A stretch of 64,000 nucleotides of DNA from DSWT01 sp035420085 (GTDB lineage: Bacteria > Chloroflexota > Anaerolineae > B4-G1 > SLSP01). Of this stretch, positions 1 through 7,241 are shown one piece after another (the stretch's first letter is position 1; each line of letters starts with the position of its first letter). A model generated the notes under the pieces. The model was given only the letters and a program-made list of their open reading frames with translations, ran no database searches and was not told the DNA's origin. The position numbers and the translations under genes were made by a program. The stretch is taken from the NCBI GenBank assembly GCA_035420085.1, contig DAOLUH010000006.1:62001-126000 (forward strand). The letters run 5' to 3'.

Positions 1-738
1 GAAGAGGGTAAGGACGTGCTGGCGGACTTCAACCTGCACGTGGACCCGGGCGAGCACATCGCCATCGTCGGCCCGACCGGCAGCGGCAAGACGACCATCG
101 TCAACCTGCTGTGCCGCTTCTACGAGCCGACGGAAGGCGTCGTCCGCATTGACGGGCATGACTACACCACGTTGACGCAGCACGCGATCCAATCGCGCAT
201 CGGCGTGGTGCTACAGACGCCGCACCTGTTCTCCGGCGCCATCCGCGACAACATCCGCTATGGCCGGTTGGACGCCACTGACGAAGAAGTGGAGCAGGCG
301 GCGAAGATTGCGCACGCGCACGACTTCATCATGGGCATGGAGAAAGGCTACGACGAGGACGTGGGCGAGGGCGGCAACTTACTCTCCGTGGGGCAGAAGC
401 AGCTCGTGAGCATCGCGCGGGCCGTGCTTGCCGATCCGGCGATCCTCATCCTCGACGAGGCGACCAGTTCAGTGGACACGCTAACCGAAGTGAGCGTCCA
501 GCGGGGGATGGAGGCGCTCATGGCAGGGCGCACGAGCTTCGTCATCGCGCACCGGCTCTCGACGATCAAGCGCGCCGACCGCATCCTCGTGCTCAAGGCC
601 GGGCGTATCGTCGAAGTGGGCACGCACAGCGAACTGATCCGCGCGCGCGGCCACTACTACGACCTCTACACCCGCCAGTTCCGCCGCGAGCGGGAGCAGG
701 TGTACGGCGTCGGCGAGTTTGCAACGGCGACTGCATAA
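1..738 (+). CDS. ABC exporter, ATP-binding domain (5' truncated by window edge)
   Basis: This is the nucleotide-binding C-terminal part of an ABC exporter half-transporter that uses ATP hydrolysis to drive transport through a membrane domain lying upstream of the window. Visible motifs are Walker A (GPTGSGKTT), the Q-loop glutamine (VVLQTPHLFSG), the signature LSVGQKQLVSIARA (a variant of LSGGQ), Walker B ILILDEATSSVD and the switch histidine (IAHRLST). The frame is open to base 1, so the GTG at 16 is internal and not the true start. Substrate cannot be told; multidrug or lipid export families look like this. The gene ends in a strong intrinsic terminator 9 bases after the stop. Confidence 0.93.
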   Translation, partial: EEGKDVLADFNLHVDPGEHIAIVGPTGSGKTTIVNLLCRFYEPTEGVVRIDGHDYTTLTQHAIQSRIGVVLQTPHLFSGAIRDNIRYGRLDATDEEVEQAAKIAHAHDFIMGMEKGYDEDVGEGGNLLSVGQKQLVSIARAVLADPAILILDEATSSVDTLTEVSVQRGMEALMAGRTSFVIAHRLSTIKRADRILVLKAGRIVEVGTHSELIRARGHYYDLYTRQFRREREQVYGVGEFATATA

Positions 739-746
739 GCAACAAC

Positions 747-784
747 GCCCCGAAGGGTCTAACAAACCCTTCGGGGCTTTTCTT
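747..784 (+). terminator. Rho-independent terminator of the ABC exporter gene
   Basis: A perfect 11-bp stem (747-757 with 767-777, GCCCCGAAGGG and its complement) has a 9-nt loop and is followed by TTTTCTT. It lies directly after the ABC stop codon. The tail overlaps the -35 box of the toxin-antitoxin promoter. Confidence 0.92.
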
Positions 785-819
785 GACGATAAGGCTTTAT
801 GCCATATCATTAGGGCATA
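783..819 (+). promoter_or_regulatory. Promoter and palindromic operator of the toxin-antitoxin pair
   Basis: TTGACG (783-788) and TATCAT (805-810) are separated by 16 nt. The inverted repeat TATGCC (798-803) / GGCATA (814-819) brackets the -10 box and the expected start of transcription. Phd/YefM antitoxins usually bind such palindromes to repress their own operon, so this is a plausible operator; binding is inferred. Confidence 0.6.
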
Positions 820-837
820 GCGGCTGTGGAGGATACT

Positions 838-1125
838 ATGGGTGTGATACCAAAACTTGTCCCATTGTCAGAGTTGGCGCAACGCCAGTCCGAAATTTTG
901 GCTTCGTTAGGCGAAGGTCCATTGGTGCTTACACAAGAAGACCGCGCGGCCGGCGTCTTGGTTGACCCTGTCTATTGGAATCAGGTGATTGAGGAGCTAG
1001 AGGATTTGCGCGATGCTCTGGATGCTGTGGATGCCTATCAGACCTACAAACGTAATCCGACCGATGGCAAACCCTGGTCGGTTGTGCGTGAATCTTTAGT
1101 CGCTGAAGGTTTGTTGAATGAATGA
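838..1125 (+). CDS. Phd/YefM-like antitoxin
   Basis: A 95-aa protein that most likely neutralises the RelE-type toxin encoded immediately downstream and represses the operon. The N-terminal half resembles the Phd/YefM fold (PLSELAQRQSEILASL, then a short beta strand ending in DRAAGVLVDPVYW). The acidic C-terminal half (residues about 47-95) would be the toxin-binding tail. The ATG at 838 is chosen over an in-frame GTG at 826 because a perfect GGAGG (828-832) sits 5 nt before it. The stop codon overlaps the toxin start by 8 nt, as is usual in these modules. Confidence 0.82.
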   Translation: MGVIPKLVPLSELAQRQSEILASLGEGPLVLTQEDRAAGVLVDPVYWNQVIEELEDLRDALDAVDAYQTYKRNPTDGKPWSVVRESLVAEGLLNE

Positions 1126-1393
1126 TCCGCGGCGTTGGGAAGTGATTCTTGCGCGGCAACCGGAGCGGATTTTGCGACGTTTGCCGCGCGGTTTGCTTCA
1201 GCGGCTGGATCGGCTGTTGGCTGAGTTGGCGGAAAATCCATGCCCGGTAGGCGCGAAAAAGTTGGTCGGGCACTTGAACCTGTATCGTGTTCGTATAGGG
1301 GACTGGCGTGTGGTTTACGCGATTGAGGATGACCGGCTAGTGGTTTTGGTGATTAGGATTGCGCCGCGTGGGGAAGCTTATCGCGGTTTGTGA
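1118..1393 (+). CDS. RelE/ParE-superfamily toxin
   Basis: A 91-aa basic protein of RelE/ParE size. The pattern of an N-terminal helix (RILRRLPRGLLQRLDRLLAEL), the central GAKKLVGHLNLYRVRIGDWRVVYAI and the C-terminal strand VLVIRIAPRGEAY matches RelE/YafQ family ribosome-dependent mRNA interferases. Residues in the positions of the usual catalytic basic residues are present (R and K in KKL, R in GDWRV, R in IAPRGEAY). It overlaps the antitoxin gene by 8 nt, so translation is probably coupled. Whether it cuts mRNA or acts on gyrase like ParE cannot be settled here; the GDWRVVY motif favours RelE. Confidence 0.85.
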   Translation: MNDPRRWEVILARQPERILRRLPRGLLQRLDRLLAELAENPCPVGAKKLVGHLNLYRVRIGDWRVVYAIEDDRLVVLVIRIAPRGEAYRGL

Positions 1394-1416
1394 AATTCTA
1401 TCTTCAGGAGCCGACT

Positions 1417-2517
1417 ATGGACATTCGTTTAGCGCGTATGGCGCGGTTGTTGGTGGAGTATTCGGTGAATGTGCAGCCGGGGGAGCGTGTGGGGATCATC
1501 TCCTCTCCGGCGGCGGCGGATTTGGTGCGCGAGGTGTACGCCTGCGTTTTGGAACGAGGCGGAAACCCGCTCGTTTACTTAAGCCTGCCGGGATTGGAAG
1601 AAATCTTCTATCGCACGGCGAATGATGCGCAATTGGCCTTTATTGACCCTGTCCACAAGCTGATGCGCGAAGAATTTGAAGCGTTGATTAACATCCGCGC
1701 GCTGGAGAACACCCGCGAGTTGAGCGGCGTGGACCCTGCCCGGCAGCGTTTGCGCAGTCAAGCGTTGCGCCCGTTGATGCAGCGTTACATGGAACGCGGC
1801 GCGACCGGCGAACTGAAGTGGAACGGTACGCTCTTTCCTACGCCGGCCTCTGCCCAGGAAGCGGACATGAGCACCCGCGACTACGAAGACTTTGTCTATG
1901 GCGCGTGCTTCTGTGACCGCGAAGACCCGGTCGCCGAATGGCGGCGGGTCCACGACGAGCAGGAGCGCGTCGTGCAGTGGTTCGAAGGGCGCGACCAGGT
2001 CAAGGTCATCGGCCCCAACGCCAATTTGACGTTGTCCGTCAAGGATCGCGTCTTCGTCAACTCCGATGGGCATCACAATATGCCAAGCGGTGAGGTGTTC
2101 ACCGGGCCGGTGGAGGACAGCGCCAATGGGTGGGTGCGCTTCACCTATCCGGCGATCTATGGCGGGCGCGAGGTCGAGGGCGTGGAACTGACCTTCGAGG
2201 CGGGCAAAGTCGTCAAGGCGACGGCGAAGAAGAACGAGGCATACCTGCTGCAAATGCTCGACTCCGACGCAGGCTCACGCTACCTGGGCGAGTTTGCGAT
2301 CGGGACGAACTTCGGCATCCAGAAGTTCACCAAGAACATCCTTTTCGATGAGAAAATCGGCGGCAGCTTCCACATGGCGCTAGGGGCGGGTTATCCCGAT
2401 ACCGGCAGCCACAACCAATCCGCCATTCACTGGGACTTGATCTGCGATATGCGCGACGGCGGGGAGATTTGGGCCGATGGGGAGCTGCTGTACAAGGGCG
2501 GGGCGTTTGTGATTTAG
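1417..2517 (+). CDS. M29-family aminopeptidase (AmpS/PepS/AmpT type)
   Basis: A 366-aa cytosolic metallo-aminopeptidase of peptidase family M29, which removes N-terminal amino acids using two divalent metals. Likely metal ligands are visible in the right order: the glutamate in VFTGPVEDSANG, the glutamate in YLGEFAIGTN, the first histidine in GGSFHMALG, then the histidine and aspartate in SAIHWDLICDMR. Length is normal for the family. The ATG at 1417 follows AGGAG (1406-1410) by 6 nt, while an earlier in-frame GTG at 1390 overlaps the toxin stop and lacks a ribosome site. It may be cotranscribed with the toxin-antitoxin pair, which ends 23 nt upstream. Confidence 0.93.
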   Translation: MDIRLARMARLLVEYSVNVQPGERVGIISSPAAADLVREVYACVLERGGNPLVYLSLPGLEEIFYRTANDAQLAFIDPVHKLMREEFEALINIRALENTRELSGVDPARQRLRSQALRPLMQRYMERGATGELKWNGTLFPTPASAQEADMSTRDYEDFVYGACFCDREDPVAEWRRVHDEQERVVQWFEGRDQVKVIGPNANLTLSVKDRVFVNSDGHHNMPSGEVFTGPVEDSANGWVRFTYPAIYGGREVEGVELTFEAGKVVKATAKKNEAYLLQMLDSDAGSRYLGEFAIGTNFGIQKFTKNILFDEKIGGSFHMALGAGYPDTGSHNQSAIHWDLICDMRDGGEIWADGELLYKGGAFVI

Positions 2518-2570
2518 ACTTTGCTCCGCATCTGTTTTTGCTCTGCTTCGTTTTTGCTTCCCTACTGCTC

Positions 2571-2593
2571 CGCGCCCCCGTCTCGGGGGCGCG
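2571..2593. repeat. GC-rich perfect hairpin between convergent genes
   Basis: A perfect 10-bp stem (2571-2580 with 2584-2593, CGCGCCCCCG) closes on a 3-nt loop. It lies between the M29 gene and the convergent TPR gene. No T-run follows on either strand, so it is not a textbook intrinsic terminator, though it may still help end transcription. The core (GCCCCCG, CT-rich loop, GGGGGC) is shared with the hairpin at 8577-8614. Confidence 0.6.
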
Positions 2594-2601
2594 TCTCTGC
2601 G

Positions 2602-3681
2602 TTAAAATTGCGGCGTCGCCGTCCCGATTTGCACCGGTATCCAGGGGGTGAGGGTCGGGGTAGGGGTCTGGCAGAGCCGCGCGCTGTTAATCGCGTCATC
2701 GGGCGCGTTCCAACGCCGTAGCAGCGCTTCAGCCTGGGTGCAGCGCTCTGGATCGTACAAACCGACGAGCGCCAGTCCGCGCTTGAGGTTGATGTCGCGC
2801 AGCGGATCGTCGCTGGCAAGATACAGGCTTTGATCGCCGGCTGCGAAGCGCGCTTCCGCTACATCGAAAACGGTCAGGGCTTCTTTGTAGGCGTGCTGCG
2901 CCAGGTAGGTTTCACCAAGCGCATACCACAGCACCGCAGCGCTATCCGGTTCGGCCTGCAACAAGAGGCGCAAATGGCGAAATGCGGCTTCCACTTCCCC
3001 GGAAGCCAGCAACGCCGCGGCCCGGTAGTAGAAGCCGAGCGGATTCTCCGGATCGCGGCTGCTATACGTTTGCGCGAGCGCCATCATCAAGTCGCTATTC
3101 TGACTTTGCCGCGCGGTCCGCCAGCGATCGCTAAAAATGTCGGGCGCTAACCCTGGATTGAGGCTCTCGGCAATGCTCAGCGCCGACGCAGCGACTTCGG
3201 ATTCGCCTTGCCGCGCCAGGATCACACCGAGAAGCGCCCACGTGTCCGCGTCTTTGGCGGCGGCGCGGACGGCATCCCACGCGCGCGCTTCGGCAGTATC
3301 GAGGTCGCCGTACAAGAGTGCTAGACGCGCGCCCTCCCGCAAGACATGGCCGCGCAGCGCGCTATCCTCCGGCGTGACGCGCTTTGCTGCTTCCCAGGCG
3401 GCTTCTGCTACCTCCGGCGCATCATAGAGCAGCGCGACCTGCATAACCCGCAGATGCTTGTCGGTCAGCGGCGTTGCGGTGGGTATCGGCGTGATAGTAG
3501 CGGTCGGCGAGGCGACCGCGCGGGTCGGGAAGAGATTCCACGGCGGCGAGGGACGCGCCACAACAGATTGCCCTGGACTGGTCGGCGCAGGAGGCGTTGA
3601 GAGGATCAACAGCACGACAGCAACCGTTAGCAGTGCAAGGCTGGCGATCAACAAGCGCAGCGTGCGACGTTTAGAAGGCAT
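2602..3681 (-). CDS. Membrane-anchored TPR protein
   Basis: A 359-aa protein with an N-terminal signal anchor (residues about 9-28, hydrophobic stretch LLIASLALLTVAVVLLIL), a Pro/Thr/Ser-rich spacer to about residue 75, then helix-pair repeats typical of tetratricopeptide motifs (for example EAAWEAAKRVTPEDSAL, WALLGVILARQGESEVAASAL, YALGETYLAQHAYKEALTVF). It probably sits outside the membrane as a scaffold. It begins one base after the stop of the upstream hydrolase gene and is the last gene of the surface operon that starts at 8489. The final residues repeat the Thr/Pro pattern (CQTPTPTLTPWIPV). Partner proteins are unknown. Confidence 0.8.
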   Translation of the reverse strand: MPSKRRTLRLLIASLALLTVAVVLLILSTPPAPTSPGQSVVARPSPPWNLFPTRAVASPTATITPIPTATPLTDKHLRVMQVALLYDAPEVAEAAWEAAKRVTPEDSALRGHVLREGARLALLYGDLDTAEARAWDAVRAAAKDADTWALLGVILARQGESEVAASALSIAESLNPGLAPDIFSDRWRTARQSQNSDLMMALAQTYSSRDPENPLGFYYRAAALLASGEVEAAFRHLRLLLQAEPDSAAVLWYALGETYLAQHAYKEALTVFDVAEARFAAGDQSLYLASDDPLRDINLKRGLALVGLYDPERCTQAEALLRRWNAPDDAINSARLCQTPTPTLTPWIPVQIGTATPQF

Positions 3682-3682
3682 C

Positions 3683-5527
3683 TTACCGCCTGCTTTTCCT
3701 GATGACGAGCCATATCACGCCGACCGCGCCCACGAGCACTGCGCCGCCCATAGCGAGCTGTGGCGCGGCGGTCGCTGTGGATGTGGGAAGCGGCGTCGCG
3801 CTGGGCGCGATGGTTGCGGTGGGGTGCGGCGTTGCGGTAGGCGTGATGGTGGATGTGGCGGTAGGTGTGGTCGTGGGACGCTGTGTAGCTGTCGCAGTCG
3901 GCGTCGGCGTGCGTGTTGGCGTCTCTGTTGCAGTTGGCGTCAGGGTGGGCGTCGGCGTCGGTGTGGAGGTTGCGGTGGCTGGCGGCGGAAGGGTCATCGT
4001 GCTGACAGGCATTGGCGTCGGATTGACCCAGGCCACATCGCCGGCAGCGGTGGGTTGCGGTGTGGCTGTCGCCGCCTGCCCTTGCGTGGGCTGGCTGAGC
4101 GCGGGCGCTCCGGCAGCGACGCTGCCTTCGACGATGAGATACGGACTCCCGCCGATGAGACACGGATTGCCCGCGTGATGGCACGGGCTGCCGGGCGCGG
4201 TCACGGTATACACGCCGCCGCGCGCCGTCAGACTGCGCCGATTGCCGCGCCAATCCACCAGTTGCGCTGATCCTGCGTGCGCAGGAACCTGCACGCCTAC
4301 ATCGGCGGGGCCGCGCGCCCACACCACAGTCGTCCATCCGCCGTCGCGCTCCACGGTGATGACGGCGGCATCGTCGCGCCGGTCGAGCGTCGCCGTTTTG
4401 AATCCCGCCAGGTAGCGCGTGGCGACCTGGTACGCGGTAAACGCCGGGCGGCGGCTGCCATCTTGCCGCACCAGGCCGAACGGCTCCGGGTTGGCGGTGT
4501 CGGTCGCCAAGTCCATCAGCTTGTAGACGGCGATGCGCTGCGCTCCGGCCGCCAGCCCCATCGCCATCCCCTGGATGATGTACGCAGCCTGATCTTCCTG
4601 CGTGATATTGAATTGCGGATTCGGCACCGGCCAAACCGGATCGTCAGACGGCGCGGCATTCGTCTCGACGATCCACAACGGCTTGTAGATGCCGAATTCG
4701 CCCATCAGATTGAGGTACAAGCGGCTGAGATCGTACACGGTATCCGGGTTGAAATAGATGTGCAGCGTGATGGCGTCGAAGTAATAATTGTGTTCACGCG
4801 CCGTCGGGTCGGCGGTAAGAATTTGCAGGTAACGACGCAAGAACAGCTCACGCCCGTAGTTGGCATCCCACCAATGGGTAACGGCGGGCAGGTGGATGAC
4901 CATATTCGGGTCAATTTGATGCGCCACGTCATACGTGACCTTCATCAACTGGACGAAATCCGCATCTGAGCCGCCCCACGATTGAAAGCCCGTGCCCCAG
5001 ATGTCGGGTTCGTTCCAAATGATCCAGTGGCGGATGCGTCCAACGTGGCGCGTCATCAACTTGCGCAGGAAAGCCGCCCAGGTGTTGTCGGGATGGTCGT
5101 TGGGCATGGTTAATCCCGCCGGCACGCCGACGCCCTTGGCGCTATCCACCGCCCAGCCCGGCGTGGCGACGATCAGCCCGACGATCTCCCGTCCGGCGGC
5201 GCGTTCCGCGTCGAGCGTTGCATCGGCGACCGGATACTCGATCCACTCGCCGGCGTTGTTGGGCTGAATGTGGTTCCACTCGAAGGTGACGCGCGTCCAA
5301 CCGGCGCCGAGCGCATTGGCGGCTTGCGGCGCGGCATAGCTCTCGATGATGCCAAAGCGCCGGTCGGGGATGCCGGCGGCGAGGGCATGACGCGGGGTGA
5401 TGGTGAGCAGGCACAGGGCGCAAAGCGTGCAACGTAAAACGTAAAACGTAAAACATGAAACGTAAGACGTAAAACGTGAAACGTGATATTTGAGTCCCGT
5501 GTGGTTATTTTGGGCTTGTGTTTTCAC
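3683..5527 (-). CDS. Secreted clan GH-A glycoside hydrolase-like protein with C-terminal membrane anchor
   Basis: A 614-aa protein: signal peptide (to about residue 51, ending HALA-A), a TIM-barrel domain about 55-400, a beta-rich extension, a long Thr/Pro linker (about 480-580), and a final membrane helix with a basic tail (VLVGAVGVIWLVIRKSRR). The two clan GH-A glutamates are visible: acid/base E173 in IIWNEPDIW and nucleophile E288 in LWIVETNAAP. This points to an exo- or endo-acting glycosidase near GH5/GH39; substrate unknown. The start is a GTG with a poor ribosome site, and the first 35 codons are made of an ACGTAAA-type DNA repeat (5431-5486), so the N-terminus looks repeat-derived. 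It is translated with the TPR gene, which starts 1 nt later. Confidence 0.82.
   Translation of the reverse strand: MKTQAQNNHTGLKYHVSRFTSYVSCFTFYVLRCTLCALCLLTITPRHALAAGIPDRRFGIIESYAAPQAANALGAGWTRVTFEWNHIQPNNAGEWIEYPVADATLDAERAAGREIVGLIVATPGWAVDSAKGVGVPAGLTMPNDHPDNTWAAFLRKLMTRHVGRIRHWIIWNEPDIWGTGFQSWGGSDADFVQLMKVTYDVAHQIDPNMVIHLPAVTHWWDANYGRELFLRRYLQILTADPTAREHNYYFDAITLHIYFNPDTVYDLSRLYLNLMGEFGIYKPLWIVETNAAPSDDPVWPVPNPQFNITQEDQAAYIIQGMAMGLAAGAQRIAVYKLMDLATDTANPEPFGLVRQDGSRRPAFTAYQVATRYLAGFKTATLDRRDDAAVITVERDGGWTTVVWARGPADVGVQVPAHAGSAQLVDWRGNRRSLTARGGVYTVTAPGSPCHHAGNPCLIGGSPYLIVEGSVAAGAPALSQPTQGQAATATPQPTAAGDVAWVNPTPMPVSTMTLPPPATATSTPTPTPTLTPTATETPTRTPTPTATATQRPTTTPTATSTITPTATPHPTATIAPSATPLPTSTATAAPQLAMGGAVLVGAVGVIWLVIRKSRR
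5431..5486. repeat. Degenerate ACGTAAAA tandem repeat
   Basis: Seven or so imperfect copies of an 8-base unit (AACGTAAA, with variants ACATGAAA, ACGTAAG, ACGTGAA) lie in the 5' end of the hydrolase gene. On the coding strand they encode the alternating hydrophobic stretch VSRFTSYVSCFTFYVLR of the signal peptide. The same unit occurs at 40972-41039. Confidence 0.8.
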
Positions 5528-5556
5528 AATAGTCTTGTTTTGCTGATAGCTGAAGG

Positions 5557-6306
5557 CTATCGGCTAACGCGCTGCGCCTTCCGAACACGCTCATACTTGC
5601 GCATCTCGTAATAACTCATCAGTCCGGAGAGCATGACGCCGTGTAGCCCGTCGCGCCAGCCGCCGAGGGTGATGAAGCGCCACCAGAAATGGCGTGGAAT
5701 TTGCGTATACGGCGTGTAAAATTTGGGCCGCACACCCTTTTGCAGCAGGATGCCCGCGTCGAAATCGGTATATTTGCGTTGTTTGGCGATGAACTGTTGC
5801 AACGTCTCGTAGTTGTAGTGGATGAGCGTTTGCGTCAGGTATCCGGCTTCGCCATCCAGGATCGCTTCCTCGTGGACGGCGCGGTGGGGATCGTAGTGCG
5901 CGCAGTCGCGGCGCAACAGGCGTAATTGGTGATCGGGCCACCAGCCGGCGCCGCGCATAAGGTGGCCGAAGATGTAGTTGTGGCGCGGTACCCACCATCC
6001 AACCTTGTCCTGCTGCGCGATGACGCTGCGAATCTCTGCGCCGAGCGCTGGCGTCGTGCGTTCATCGGCGTCCACAAAGAAAATCCACTCGGTCTCCACC
6101 GCCTCTAACGCGACGTTGCGCTGCTGCGAGTAGTTCTCGAAGCGGTGCTGGATCACTTCCGCACCGCCTTGCTGCGCCAGTTCGACGGTCTTATCGCTGC
6201 TGAAGCTATCTACGACGACGATGCCGTCCGTCCAGCGCAGGCTGTCAATGCAGGCGGCGATGTGGCGTTCTTCGTTGAGGGTCAAAATTACGCCTTTGAG
6301 CGCCAT
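5557..6306 (-). CDS. GT2 glycosyltransferase (WaaE/LgtF-like)
   Basis: A 249-aa cytoplasmic-face family 2 glycosyltransferase. The N-terminus MALKGVILTLNEERHIAAC is the typical start of these enzymes, the nucleotide-sugar site appears as VVVDSFSSDKTVELA and the metal-binding DxD-type motif as FVDADERTT. The C-terminal part (YETLQQFIAKQRKYTDFDA) resembles KDO/heptose-type beta-1,4-glucosyltransferases. The ORF can be read 101 codons further upstream, but that part lies inside the previous gene and has no family similarity, so the ATG at 6306 is preferred; GGGAGGG lies 11 nt upstream. It overlaps the upstream GT2 gene by 19 nt, which indicates coupling. It likely helps build a surface glycan. 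Confidence 0.87.
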   Translation of the reverse strand: MALKGVILTLNEERHIAACIDSLRWTDGIVVVDSFSSDKTVELAQQGGAEVIQHRFENYSQQRNVALEAVETEWIFFVDADERTTPALGAEIRSVIAQQDKVGWWVPRHNYIFGHLMRGAGWWPDHQLRLLRRDCAHYDPHRAVHEEAILDGEAGYLTQTLIHYNYETLQQFIAKQRKYTDFDAGILLQKGVRPKFYTPYTQIPRHFWWRFITLGGWRDGLHGVMLSGLMSYYEMRKYERVRKAQRVSR

Positions 6307-7232
6307 GCTTTGGTTGGCCCTCCCCATGCTTGGACGATTTTTGTGTAAGCGGCGCGCCACTCGTCGGTTGGGGCGTTGCTTGCCTTCTGTGTGAAGGCGC
6401 GGCGCACGATAGCGCCGACCAGCGCGCGGGTGAGTGGATCGCGGTGTTTGCGGTAGAGTTTCGCGCGGCTTTCCCAGAGATAAGCCGTTGTCGCCGGGCG
6501 TGCCTGGGTCGTACTGGCTCCGCCGTAGTGAACGACCCGCGCGGCGGGAACCAACCATGCTTCCCAACCGGCCTTGTGCATTCGCCATGCCCAGTCTATT
6601 TCTTCGCAATACATAAAGAACTGCGGGTCTAAAACGCCCACTCGCTGGATTGCCGCCCCGCGCGCCATCATCGCCGCGCCGAGTGGGTGGTCAATGCGGA
6701 ATGGTTGTTCGTTGGCAACGCTTTCCGGATAGCGCCCGTTCAGGCGTGAGTAGTAGAAACGCTGCGGCAGCCATCCCAAATCGAAGAGCGGCTGTAGCAG
6801 GTCTGGAAAGCGGAAGGCGCTGGTCTGCGCCGAACCATCCGGATTGAGCAACTGCGGGCCGATAAGGCCAGCGCGGGGGTGTTCGTCGAAAAATCGCAGC
6901 AATGTCAAGAGCGTGCCGGAGCGAACTTTTGTGTCGGGATTGAGCAGCCATACGAAATCGGGTTGTCCTTGCTGTTGCAAACGTTCAAGAATCAGGTTAT
7001 TGCCGCGCACAAAGCCCAGATTATCGCGGCTGGCCGTCAGATGCACCCACGGATGACATTCGCCTACCATCTCCGCTGAGCCATCCGTTGAGGCATTATC
7101 CACGACCCACACAGCGGTGGGAAAACTTACTCGCTTCAACTCTTCGCGTAGTGATAAAAGGCAATCGTACAGCAGATTTTTAACGTTCCAGGAAACGATG
7201 ATGACGGCTAATGTTGGGGTAGGGCGTACCAT
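6288..7232 (-). CDS. GT2 glycosyltransferase (rhamnosyltransferase WbbL-like)
   Basis: A 314-aa family 2 glycosyltransferase. Seen are the N-terminal nucleotide-sugar fold (LAVIIVSWNVKNLLYDCL, VVDNASTDGSAEMV), the DxD-like site in FVWLLNPDTKV and the acceptor-side motif FMYCEEIDWAWRMHKAGW followed by VVHYGGAST. This order is typical of WbbL-type rhamnosyltransferases in surface polysaccharide synthesis. It starts 9 nt after the lipoprotein stop and overlaps the next GT2 gene, so it belongs to the same minus-strand operon. The sugar donor is not determined. Confidence 0.9.
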   Translation of the reverse strand: MVRPTPTLAVIIVSWNVKNLLYDCLLSLREELKRVSFPTAVWVVDNASTDGSAEMVGECHPWVHLTASRDNLGFVRGNNLILERLQQQGQPDFVWLLNPDTKVRSGTLLTLLRFFDEHPRAGLIGPQLLNPDGSAQTSAFRFPDLLQPLFDLGWLPQRFYYSRLNGRYPESVANEQPFRIDHPLGAAMMARGAAIQRVGVLDPQFFMYCEEIDWAWRMHKAGWEAWLVPAARVVHYGGASTTQARPATTAYLWESRAKLYRKHRDPLTRALVGAIVRRAFTQKASNAPTDEWRAAYTKIVQAWGGPTKAWRSKA

Positions 7233-7241
7233 GGTGTTACT

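Noticed and set aside
826..837. GTG at 826 as start of the antitoxin
   Set aside because: It lies inside the GGAGG ribosome site that serves ATG 838.
3648..4634. Minus-strand 328-codon frame inside the GH-A-like gene
   Set aside because: Same strand, wrong frame, with His/Ala/Arg-rich low-complexity translation of the Pro-Thr linker; the overlapping frame has catalytic motifs.
5431..5486. ACGTAAAA tandem repeat considered as a CRISPR or attachment site
   Set aside because: Unit is 8 bases with no spacers and no cas or integrase genes nearby.
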